Source: Oscillospiraceae bacterium
Lineage (GTDB): Bacteria > Bacillota > Clostridia > Oscillospirales > Ruminococcaceae
Assembly (NCBI GenBank): GCA_029068025.1
Contig: JAIEDJ010000025.1
Span: 8,119-15,146 of the forward strand
Direction of reading: 5' to 3'
DNA: 7,028 nt
The notes below the pieces were generated by a model, which was given only the letters and a program-made list of their open reading frames with translations, did no database searches and was not told the DNA's origin. Every line of letters starts with the position of its first letter. Position 1 is the first letter of the stretch. Shown piece by piece: positions 1 to 4,705 of the stretch. The position numbers and the translations under genes were made by a program.

Positions 1-1
1 T

Positions 2-580
2 GCGTCGGCAGCCTGCTCTGTTCTTGAGAGCGTGACTATTCCCGACAGCGTGACCACGATCTACGACGGTGCTTTCAGCGGCTGCACAAGCCTTGCAAAT
101 ATAACTAACAATTTAGGCTATTTTATATCAAACGGGTTGCTTTGTCAAAACAATGACGATCCAAATAATACAAGTGTATTATATTGTTTAAATGAAAGCG
201 CAACAAGTGTGATTATTCCCGACGGTGTGACCAAGATTGAAAACGACGCTTTCAGCTACTGCACAAGCCTTACAAATGTGACTATTCCCAATAGTGTGTC
301 CGAGATTGGCAGCCGTGCTTTCTACAAGTGCACAAGCCTTACAAGCGTGACTATACCCGATAGTGTGACCGTGCTTGGGGATCTTGCTTTCTCATACTGC
401 AGAAGCCTGACAAGCGCGACCATCGGAAGCGGTATAACCAAGGTTGGAAGAAAAAACGAAATTAACGTGAGTGTTGATTTACCTTTCGAAGGCTGTGATA
501 ACCTTACAAGTGTTACATACAATGGCAAGACCTACGAAAGAATATCCTCTGTATACTCTGCAATCAACAATCGCCACTAA
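2..580 (+). CDS. BspA-like leucine-rich repeat protein, 3' portion (5' end outside window)
   Basis: The reading frame is open from the left edge to TAA at 578-580, so the N-terminus is missing; the GTG at 32 is an in-frame valine codon, not a convincing start. About 193 residues are visible. They contain treponemal/BspA-type repeats (LRR_5 class) with the recurring pattern TIP-x-SVT-x-IG-x-x-AF-x-x-CTSLT, about 23 residues per unit. A divergent segment (ISNGLLCQNNDD...LYCLNESATS) sits between the first and second visible units, as is common in BspA-like proteins. Repeats decay toward the C-terminus and end in a short YNGKTYERI tail. No sortase motif, dockerin or membrane anchor is seen at the C-terminus, so any secretion signal or anchor would lie in the missing part. 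Proteins of this type are usually surface or secreted and implicated in binding; that role here is inference. A strong terminator follows directly. Confidence 0.85.
   Translation, partial: ASAACSVLESVTIPDSVTTIYDGAFSGCTSLANITNNLGYFISNGLLCQNNDDPNNTSVLYCLNESATSVIIPDGVTKIENDAFSYCTSLTNVTIPNSVSEIGSRAFYKCTSLTSVTIPDSVTVLGDLAFSYCRSLTSATIGSGITKVGRKNEINVSVDLPFEGCDNLTSVTYNGKTYERISSVYSAINNRH
209..415 (+). repeat. Three 69-bp tandem repeats encoding LRR units
   Basis: The LRR units are also recognisable at DNA level. The anchor TGCACAAGCCTTAC or a close variant recurs at 260, 329 and 398, exactly 69 bp apart. Units run 209-277, 278-346 and 347-415, each starting at the V/T-I-P codons. A related anchor at 83 belongs to an earlier unit separated by a divergent segment. 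Near-identity at DNA level suggests expansion by duplication or recombination. Confidence 0.8.
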
Positions 581-587
581 TTCCGAG

Positions 588-618
588 CCGCTCTCCTTGC
601 TGAGAGCGGTTTTGTTTT
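588..618 (+). terminator. Rho-independent terminator of the LRR gene
   Basis: A perfect 8-bp GC-rich stem (CCGCTCTC 588-595 / GAGAGCGG 602-609) with a 6-nt loop is followed by TTTTGTTTT (610-618). It lies 7 nt after the LRR stop codon. Confidence 0.9.
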
Positions 619-651
619 CGCCTTCAAATTCGCGCGTTCAACCGAAAACAA

Positions 652-697
652 AACCGCGCCGATCTGGATAACTGCGCAGATCGGCGCGGTTGTTTTT
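652..697. terminator. Bidirectional terminator between convergent LRR gene and hicB
   Basis: A perfect 15-bp inverted repeat (652-666 / 677-691) has a 10-nt loop. On the + strand it is followed by GTTTTT (692-697); on the minus strand the stem runs into TTTTGTTTTCG. The minus-strand stem begins 10 nt after the hicB stop, so its main role is probably ending the hicAB transcript and blocking read-through from the convergent LRR gene. Confidence 0.88.
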
Positions 698-701
698 GGC
701 T

Positions 702-1106
702 TTAATTGGCGTTTCCTTCTATGCCAAGCTCCTCGCGGATCGCGCGCTGCAATGCCGCTGAGAAGTTCAAGCCCGCTTTTTCGGCGCGTTCGTTCATCCA
801 ACTCGGCAGGGTGCAGTTTTTCTTAACGCTGCGGTTGTCCAGCATACGGCGGTATGCTTCAAAATCAACATTCACGGCAAGGAGAAGCTCACCTTTTTTA
901 GTCTTAACTGCCGACAGCTCGGACGGCTGCGGAATAGGCAGCTTTTCATCCTCATAGCCCACGCCGCAAAGTTCTATTGCGTCCTTTGCCATTTCAAGCG
1001 CGTTTGAAATATCAGAGCCTGTTGTGTTTATCTGCATATCGGGCACATACACCAAGTATCCGCCTTCGTCCATTTCGGTCAAAATTATCGGGTAACACGT
1101 TTTCAT
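702..1106 (-). CDS. hicB: HicB-family antitoxin
   Basis: A 134-residue antitoxin of the type II HicAB system, which neutralises the HicA mRNA interferase by protein contact and usually represses the operon. Residues 1-65 form the HicB partial RNase-H-like fold, with YPIILTEMDEGGYLVYVPDM near the start and the NALEMAKDAIEL helix typical of the family. Residues 93-130 (VKKNCTLPSW, ERAEKAGLNFSAALQRAI) look like a C-terminal ribbon-helix-helix DNA-binding segment. I chose ATG at 1106 because GAGGTG (1118-1113) sits 6 nt upstream as a Shine-Dalgarno sequence. The in-frame GTG at 1115 is part of that sequence and would give 137 residues. The gene begins 10 nt after the hicA stop, so the two are co-transcribed and probably translationally coupled. 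Family assignment is firm; the RHH call is from sequence pattern only. Confidence 0.9.
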   Translation of the reverse strand: MKTCYPIILTEMDEGGYLVYVPDMQINTTGSDISNALEMAKDAIELCGVGYEDEKLPIPQPSELSAVKTKKGELLLAVNVDFEAYRRMLDNRSVKKNCTLPSWMNERAEKAGLNFSAALQRAIREELGIEGNAN

Positions 1107-1112
1107 ATTCAG

Positions 1113-1118
1113 CACCTC
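1113..1118 (-). promoter_or_regulatory. hicB ribosome binding site overlapping the hicA stop
   Basis: GAGGTG on the minus strand is 6 nt before ATG 1106 and overlaps the hicA TGA (1119-1117) by two bases. It decides the ATG start for hicB. Ribosomes ending hicA would cover this site, so translation of the two is probably linked. Confidence 0.75.
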
Positions 1119-1290
1119 ATTTCAAATTGTTTCGTTTGATAATCGCCTTGGCAAGCGGTTCCGGGATCTCATTATGACGCGGAACCGCTTCCATACGGAT
1201 TCCGTTGCTGTAAACGTCATGATTGCCGCCGTTTCTGACAAAGTGCCAGCCATTTCGTATTAACAGCTTGACCAGATCCGTCTTCTTCAT
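1117..1290 (-). CDS. hicA: HicA-family toxin (mRNA interferase), 57 aa
   Basis: A small gene read on the minus strand from ATG 1290 to TGA 1117. It starts MKKTDLVKLLIRNGWHFVRN and continues GGNHDVY. HicA proteins are double-stranded-RNA-binding-like mRNA interferases that cleave translated mRNA and use a conserved histidine. That histidine is visible as His24 in NGGNHDVY, matching the NGSNH context of the E. coli protein. The conserved C-terminal block PRHNEIPEPLAKAIIKR is also present. The length is normal for the family (about 55-85 aa) and no residue looks broken, so the toxin is probably functional. A GGGGG-rich Shine-Dalgarno sequence (1306-1301) lies about 10 nt upstream. Gene order toxin-antitoxin is the classical hicAB order. 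Confidence 0.9.
   Translation of the reverse strand: MKKTDLVKLLIRNGWHFVRNGGNHDVYSNGIRMEAVPRHNEIPEPLAKAIIKRNNLK
1153..1190 (-). other. 11-bp inverted repeat inside the hicA coding sequence
   Basis: AAGCGGTTCCG (1153-1163) and CGGAACCGCTT (1180-1190) are perfectly complementary with a 16-nt loop. On the hicA message this is a GC-rich stem-loop in the codons for A-V-P and E-P-L, ending about 35 nt before the hicB Shine-Dalgarno sequence. Any role in toxin/antitoxin expression balance is inference. Confidence 0.6.
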
Positions 1291-1317
1291 TGTTCCGCGT
1301 CCCCCTTTTTATTTAAT

Positions 1318-1346
1318 ATTATACGCCTTAGATGCGTATTTGTCAA
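1318..1346 (-). promoter_or_regulatory. Sigma-A promoter of hicAB
   Basis: On the minus strand, TTGACA (1346-1341), a 17-bp spacer and TATAAT (1323-1318) match the consensus perfectly. Transcription should start near 1311, about 20 nt before the hicA ATG. It lies only 18 bp beyond the stop of the radical SAM gene, and no terminator separates them, so read-through into hicAB is possible. Confidence 0.9.
1321..1339. promoter_or_regulatory. Candidate HicB operator (palindrome in the hicAB promoter)
   Basis: ATACGC (1321-1326) and GCGTAT (1334-1339) form a perfect 6-7-6 palindrome that fills the -35/-10 spacer and overlaps the -10 box. A protein bound here would occlude RNA polymerase. HicB autorepression makes it the likely ligand; this is inference from position and symmetry. 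Confidence 0.6.
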
Positions 1347-1364
1347 TAGTTTTTTGATAAAATT

Positions 1365-2225
1365 TCAAAACAATGTAAGCTGCTCTGGTTCCGGGAATTC
1401 GTGCAGATAGGCGAATATCCGGTCGGAACGGCGTTCTGTTCCGTAATGGTCGCACAGCTCGGTGAACAGCTTCCAGAGCCTTCCGCCGTTCGGGGAGGGA
1501 ATCTCGTATTGATCGCCGAATTCCTTGATATAGCGCTGCTTCAAGCCCGGGAACAGGCGGTCGAGCTGCGCGTAATAATACTCGCGGTCGCCGCTGCGGA
1601 GGGTCATTCCGATCCCGAAGCTCAAAATTCCGTATACGTTCACGTCCGCCGACATCTCAACTATCGCGCGGACGTTTTCTTCCGTGTCATTGATGAACGG
1701 CAGCAGCGGGCAGAACCATACCACGGTCGGGATCCCGCGCTTATTCATCTCACGGAGCACCTCAAGGCGTCGCGAGGTCGGGCAGACGTTCGGTTCGACA
1801 AGCCTGCACAGCTTGTCGTCTGCTGTGGTGAGCGTCATCTGCACTACGGCTTTCGACTCGCGGTTGATCTGCTCAATAAGGTCGATATCGCGCATTATCA
1901 GATCGGATTTGGTGAGCAGGGTCACTCCGAAGCCGTGTGCCGCGATGATCTCCAGACAGCGGCGGGTTAGCTTCAATTCCCGTTCCTCGTGAAGATACGG
2001 GTCGCACATCGCGCCCGTGCCTATCATACATTTACGGCGTTTCGCCCTCAGAGCGGCTTCAAGCAGCTCGGGGGCGTTTTCCTTTACCTCGACATCCTCA
2101 AAGTCGTGGGACATCTGATAACAAGTGCTGCGTGAATCGCAATATATGCAGCCGTGGGAACAGCCGCGGTATATGTTCATCCCGTTTTTCGGACTTAGTA
2201 TAGATCCGGCTTTGACAAAGTGCAT
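1365..2225 (-). CDS. SPL-like (COG1533-type) radical SAM protein
   Basis: A 286-residue radical SAM enzyme. The 4Fe-4S cluster motif CSHGCIYC gives Cys22, Cys26 and Cys29 in the canonical CX3CX2C spacing, in the context NIYRGCSHGCIYCDSRS. With the downstream GTGAMCDPYLHEERELKLTR this is typical of the family related to spore photoproduct lyase. It is shorter than true SplB (about 340 aa), so I infer a related enzyme of unknown substrate, not the lyase itself. The C-terminus is QLTLF (282-286), which resembles the beta-sliding-clamp-binding pentapeptide QL[SD]LF. The start ATG 2225 is supported by AAGGAG (2236-2231) with 5-nt spacing. It is transcribed from a perfect promoter at 2517-2545 through a long leader containing a structured repeat element. 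No terminator is seen before hicA. Confidence 0.85.
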   Translation of the reverse strand: MHFVKAGSILSPKNGMNIYRGCSHGCIYCDSRSTCYQMSHDFEDVEVKENAPELLEAALRAKRRKCMIGTGAMCDPYLHEERELKLTRRCLEIIAAHGFGVTLLTKSDLIMRDIDLIEQINRESKAVVQMTLTTADDKLCRLVEPNVCPTSRRLEVLREMNKRGIPTVVWFCPLLPFINDTEENVRAIVEMSADVNVYGILSFGIGMTLRSGDREYYYAQLDRLFPGLKQRYIKEFGDQYEIPSPNGGRLWKLFTELCDHYGTERRSDRIFAYLHEFPEPEQLTLF

Positions 2226-2245
2226 TTTTACTCCTTATTTAAAAT

Positions 2246-2456
2246 AATTTCAAAATTCTCAATTGGCTGCACGCTTCACTCCGCTGACGCTGCGTTCCGC
2301 TTAGCAGTCAATTGAGAACCGGTCGAAAAAATTTTTTTGTTGTTTGGAAAATTTTTTCGACCTTTTTGAAATTCACTGGTATTTATAACGTTGTTCTCGG
2401 CTTAGGTGCCCTGTGCCGCTTTTGACGTGTGGATCTTGGCTTGGGGGCTTGTGATC
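2246..2456 (-). repeat. Leader element copy A (degenerate tandem units plus three-stem module)
   Basis: A composite element in the radical SAM leader, homologous to the grpE-dnaK spacer (4451-4694) in the same orientation relative to the downstream gene. Reading toward the gene: GATC-anchored degenerate units start at 2456, 2435 and 2396; a 23-nt link follows; then an outer stem (2373-2364 with 2255-2246, 10 bp perfect). Inside it are a 15-bp perfect AT-rich hairpin (2362-2348 with 2335-2321, 12-nt loop) and a 15-bp stem with one mismatch (2318-2304 with 2270-2256). The second stem encloses about 33 nt rich in CGGAGTGAAGCG-like words. It ends 9 nt before the radical SAM Shine-Dalgarno sequence. 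It may be a structured cis-acting RNA or a palindromic mobile repeat. Confidence 0.78.
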
Positions 2457-2460
2457 GAGT

Positions 2461-2488
2461 TTGACATGCAGTTCTCTTTAAATATAAA
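2461..2488 (+). promoter_or_regulatory. Possible + strand promoter facing the radical SAM promoter
   Basis: TTGACA (2461-2466), a 16-bp spacer and TATAAA (2483-2488) make a good sigma-A match pointing toward hrcA, with a predicted start near 2495. No + strand gene begins before hrcA, so it could be a distal hrcA promoter or make a short non-coding RNA. Motif evidence only. Confidence 0.4.
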
Positions 2489-2516
2489 TCAGTTCATATA
2501 TAATACCTATGTGAAT

Positions 2517-2545
2517 ATTATACATTATTTTGTATTATTTGTCAA
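2517..2545 (-). promoter_or_regulatory. Sigma-A promoter of the radical SAM gene
   Basis: On the minus strand, TTGACA (2545-2540), a 17-bp spacer and TATAAT (2522-2517) match the consensus perfectly. The predicted start near 2510 gives a leader of about 285 nt before ATG 2225. That leader contains the whole of leader element copy A. Confidence 0.85.
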
Positions 2546-2658
2546 TATATTGCACATAAAAACCGTATAAATGGTGTATTTATGCTAAATATAGTAATAT
2601 TGCACAATAAATTAATAAAAAAATATTGCGAGTTTGGAAAGTTTTTTTGCAAAAACCC
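2546..2658. other. AT-rich divergent control region with short direct repeats
   Basis: No gene is visible here. TATTGCACA occurs at 2548-2556 and 2598-2606, exactly 50 bp apart, with a partial copy TATTGCG at 2624-2630. The first copy lies 2 bp beyond the -35 box of the radical SAM promoter. A 6-5-6 palindrome (ATAAAT 2567-2572 / ATTTAT 2578-2583) lies between the copies. These could be regulator sites, but the base composition makes chance AT-rich symmetry likely. Confidence 0.35.
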
Positions 2659-2687
2659 TTGACAAATCAAAATAAATGTGTTAAATT
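2659..2687 (+). promoter_or_regulatory. Sigma-A promoter of the hrcA operon
   Basis: TTGACA (2659-2664) is a perfect -35. The -10 is weaker, TAAATT at 2682-2687 with a 17-bp spacer (TTAAAT at 2681 with a 16-bp spacer is an alternative). Transcription would begin in the left arm of the CIRCE element that follows directly. Confidence 0.75.
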
Positions 2688-2691
2688 ATAT

Positions 2692-2718
2692 TTAGCACTC
2701 AATGAGTGAGAGTGCTAA
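2692..2718. promoter_or_regulatory. CIRCE operator (HrcA binding site)
   Basis: TTAGCACTC (2692-2700), 9 bp, GAGTGCTAA (2710-2718) is an exact match to the CIRCE consensus. HrcA binds it and represses the heat-shock operon until heat lowers HrcA activity. Its location at the predicted start site fits repression by blocking initiation. No second CIRCE is seen before dnaK. Confidence 0.97.
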
Positions 2719-2809
2719 TATTTAACCGCTTTTTAGTCTATACCTTAAAAGGATGACTGGAGGGCTGAGTTGATCGCCATTTTGGGGAAACTCTTAGCGG
2801 TTAAATATT
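2717..2809 (+). promoter_or_regulatory. Structured hrcA leader with 14-bp closing stem
   Basis: AATATTTAACCGCT (2717-2730) and AGCGGTTAAATATT (2796-2809) are perfectly complementary over 14 bp and enclose 65 nt. Two smaller helices fit inside: 2735-2758 (AGTC/GACT, AT/AT and CCT/AGG with single-base bulges) and 2767-2793 (GAGTT/AACTC), making a possible three-way junction. The closing stem shares its first two bases with the right CIRCE arm, so CIRCE and leader stems compete slightly. I do not recognise a known riboswitch class. Possible roles are an RNA thermometer, mRNA stabiliser or ligand sensor; all are inference. Confidence 0.55.
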
Positions 2810-2848
2810 TTATGATGTTGTTTCACAAAGCGGATGAGCGAAGGGATT

Positions 2849-2852
2849 GAGG
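2849..2852 (+). promoter_or_regulatory. hrcA ribosome binding site
   Basis: GAGG (2849-2852, within GAGGTGA) lies 5 nt before ATG 2858. The earlier in-frame ATG at 2834 has only a poor AAAGCGG upstream, so this site favours the later start. Confidence 0.6.
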
Positions 2853-2857
2853 TGACG

Positions 2858-3910
2858 ATGGACTCAAGGGCTGCCCGAATACTTGCGGCAATTATTGATG
2901 ATTATATCAGAACCGGCGAGCCTGTCGGATCAAAGGCGCTTGCCGAGAAACCCGAGATCGGCGTTTCATCGGCGACTATCCGCAACACCATGGCGGCGCT
3001 TGAGCAGGATGGTTATCTCGACCACCCGCACACCAGCGCGGGCCGCGTTCCGACTTATAAGGGCTTTCGCTATTATATCGAAAATCTGATGGCACCCGAG
3101 CCTATCAATCCCGAGCAGATCAACGTTATCGACAGCTTGCTTGAGGGGGACGCTTTCACCGACGACGCTATTATACAGAACGCGTCAACGGCACTTGCGG
3201 AGATCACAAAATGCGCGACGATCGCCACAAACCATTCGTCGAAGTTCTCCGCTATCACTAAGGTGGATGTTATCCCGACCGGAAGAAGAATGTATGTTCT
3301 GCTGATGATCACCTCAAACGGCGCGATAAAAAACAAGGTGTGCCGAATGGAATTCGATCTTACAGACGAGCAGACGGCGGATTTCACGAGGTTTTTGAAC
3401 GAACATCTGAGCGGTGTGAACCTCGAAAATATGTCCAAGGAATATATAGACGATCTCAGCGCGGCGCTGAGCGGCTATATGCTGTCGATGTCGCCGCTGC
3501 TGCACGCGGTCTTCGAGCTGTCGGAGGAAATGATGCGCGATTCCGTGGAGGTCAAGGGCGAAGCAAATCTGCTGGCGTGCGGAGACTTTCCGATGGAGGA
3601 CGTGATGAAGTTCATCGAGCATAAGGCAGAGCTTTCGGGCTTGCTGGACAGCGCGTTCTCGGGGATCAATATAAAGTTCGGCGAGGAGGACGGCACGTTC
3701 GCTATCTCAAACGGCGCTATGGTAAGCGCGAGCTACTACAAGGACGGCAAGCCCGCAGGAACTCTCGGAGTTGTGGGACCTATGCGGCTGGATTACAGAA
3801 AGGTGATACCGTATATCGAGTATCTGAGCCGAAAGGTGACAAGACTGCTCTCGGGAGACAGCGCGGTGCTTCAGATAGAAAGCGAGGAAGAGGACAACAA
3901 TGATAAATGA
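2858..3910 (+). CDS. hrcA: Heat-inducible transcription repressor HrcA
   Basis: HrcA is the dimeric repressor that binds CIRCE and controls class I heat-shock genes; its folding depends on chaperonin in well-studied species. From ATG 2858 the protein is 350 aa, the usual family length. The N-terminal winged-helix region (residues 1-75) has the family signatures RILAAIIDDYIRTGEPVGSK (7-26), SSATIRNTMAALEQDGYL (37-54) and HTSAGRVPTYKGFRYYI (58-74). The rest is the GAF-like dimerisation region with its inserted domain, ending in an acidic tail. I prefer 2858 over the in-frame ATG 2834 (358 aa) because of the GAGG site and because the family normally begins a few residues before the R/Q-x-x-I-L helix. 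CIRCE upstream makes the gene autoregulated. Its 3' end overlaps grpE by 11 nt. Confidence 0.96.
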   Translation: MDSRAARILAAIIDDYIRTGEPVGSKALAEKPEIGVSSATIRNTMAALEQDGYLDHPHTSAGRVPTYKGFRYYIENLMAPEPINPEQINVIDSLLEGDAFTDDAIIQNASTALAEITKCATIATNHSSKFSAITKVDVIPTGRRMYVLLMITSNGAIKNKVCRMEFDLTDEQTADFTRFLNEHLSGVNLENMSKEYIDDLSAALSGYMLSMSPLLHAVFELSEEMMRDSVEVKGEANLLACGDFPMEDVMKFIEHKAELSGLLDSAFSGINIKFGEEDGTFAISNGAMVSASYYKDGKPAGTLGVVGPMRLDYRKVIPYIEYLSRKVTRLLSGDSAVLQIESEEEDNNDK

Positions 3911-4445
3911 TATAGATCAGGAAGAGCTGAGAGAGGACGCGGCGGACACCGTAACGGATGACGCGCAGACAGCGGAGGACAGCGCCGCGGAGAACAGCAC
4001 AGCGGAGGACGAGGCGGCAAAGGTCTCGGATGAGCTGGCGGCGGTGAAGGATCAGCTGCTGCGGACAATGGCGGAATACGACAACTTCCGGAAACGTTCC
4101 GCGCGTGAGAAGGACGCGCTCAGAGCGGATATCATCACAAACGTTACCTCGAAGTTCCTTCCGGTTATGGATAATCTCGAGCGTGCGCTGAACGCGGAGT
4201 GTTCCGACGAGAACTACAAAAACGGCGTTAAGATGATCTATGACAGCTTTATGGAAACGCTTAAGGGGCTTGGGGTCGAGGAGATCGAAAGCGACGGCGC
4301 GGTGTTTGATCCGAATCTACATCAGGCGGTGCAGAGAGTTTCCGAGGGAGACGCGGAGAGCGGAACAGTCGTTCAGACCTTTGCAAAGGGTTACAAGATC
4401 GGCGACAAGGTTATCCGTTTCGCGGTGGTCGCTGTTAAGGAGTAG
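3900..4445 (+). CDS. grpE: GrpE nucleotide exchange factor of DnaK
   Basis: GrpE releases ADP from DnaK and so resets its substrate cycle in the cytoplasm. The protein is 181 aa. Residues 1-40 are a low-complexity acidic Asp/Glu/Ala/Thr tail. Residues 41-85 form the long dimerising helix (ELAAVKDQLLRTMAEYDNFR KR...), followed by the four-helix bundle (FLPVMDNLERAL, 86-97). The C-terminal beta-wing carries FDPNLHQAV (136-144) and the signature GYKIGDKVIRFAVVAV (164-179). The start ATG 3900 is supported by AGGA (3891-3894) five nt upstream, inside the end of hrcA, so translation is probably coupled to hrcA. The 273-bp gap to dnaK is unusually long and holds a repeat element. Confidence 0.96.
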   Translation: MINDIDQEELREDAADTVTDDAQTAEDSAAENSTAEDEAAKVSDELAAVKDQLLRTMAEYDNFRKRSAREKDALRADIITNVTSKFLPVMDNLERALNAECSDENYKNGVKMIYDSFMETLKGLGVEEIESDGAVFDPNLHQAVQRVSEGDAESGTVVQTFAKGYKIGDKVIRFAVVAVKE

Positions 4446-4450
4446 TCTTG

Positions 4451-4694
4451 GATCCGGCGCAAGCGCCGAGATCAACATTATAAGCGCGCAGCAAAGGCGC
4501 GTAAGCAAAGAACAACATTATACTGACGCATCAGGCGCTTGCAAGATAAGATCAACGTTATAATGGTGCAGCAAATTTCAAAAAGTGTCTAAATTTTTTC
4601 TCAAGAAAAAATTTAGACCGGTTCGGACTTGGCTGCTAAACGTAACGGAGCGAAGCGCAGTGGAGTGTGCAGTCAAGTTCGAATTTTGAAATTT
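4451..4694 (+). repeat. Leader element copy B between grpE and dnaK
   Basis: Homologous to copy A (2246-2456, minus strand) and oriented the same way relative to its downstream gene. GATC/GAAC-anchored units start at 4451, 4470, 4510 and 4550. After an exact 23-nt link comes an outer stem (4573-4583 with 4684-4694, 11 bp perfect). Inside are hairpin one (4587-4601 with 4604-4618, 15-bp palindrome) and hairpin two (4622-4636 with 4669-4683, 15 bp including two G-U pairs), which encloses 32 nt rich in CGGAGCGAAGCG. It ends 11 nt before the dnaK Shine-Dalgarno sequence. GCAAGCGCC (4459-4467) can also pair with GGCGCTTGC (4534-4542). Neither hairpin has a U-tract on the dnaK sense strand, so it does not look like a terminator there. 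Confidence 0.8.
4470..4572 (+). repeat. Imperfect 40-bp tandem repeat (2.5 copies) in the grpE-dnaK spacer
   Basis: Units starting at 4470, 4510 and 4550 are spaced exactly 40 bp. The conserved core is GA[T/A]CAAC[A/G]TTATA, followed by a GC-rich half with CGCA and GGCGC and ending in AAG. The last copy is cut at 23 nt by the start of the outer stem of the leader element. A shorter, GATC-anchored 19-bp unit precedes at 4451. Confidence 0.75.
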
Positions 4695-4705
4695 ATTTAA
4701 AATAT

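Noticed and set aside
1360..1370. AAATTTCAAAA at the 3' end of the radical SAM gene, matching the outer arm of the leader element
   Set aside because: Only the 11-bp AT-rich arm matches; no hairpins or tandem units accompany it, and it is part of coding and stop sequence, so chance is the better explanation.
1401..1970. 189-codon + strand open frame opposite the radical SAM gene
   Set aside because: The minus frame carries the radical SAM cluster motif and a good ribosome binding site; this frame has neither a motif nor a start signal.
2321..2367. AT-rich hairpin followed by TTTTT in copy A read as a terminator on the + strand
   Set aside because: The stem has few GC pairs, no + strand gene ends nearby, and the hairpin is explained as part of the minus-strand leader element.
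2753..2773. Short upstream ORF in the hrcA leader (ATG to TGA, six residues)
   Set aside because: The AAAAGG before it touches the ATG with no spacing, so initiation is unlikely, and the bases are explained by the leader helices.
4539..4564. Possible separate dnaK promoter (TTGCAA ... TATAAT)
   Set aside because: TATAAT at 4559-4564 is perfect, but the spacer to TTGCAA is only 14 bp and no -35 exists at 17 bp; the TTATAA belongs to the repeated unit core.
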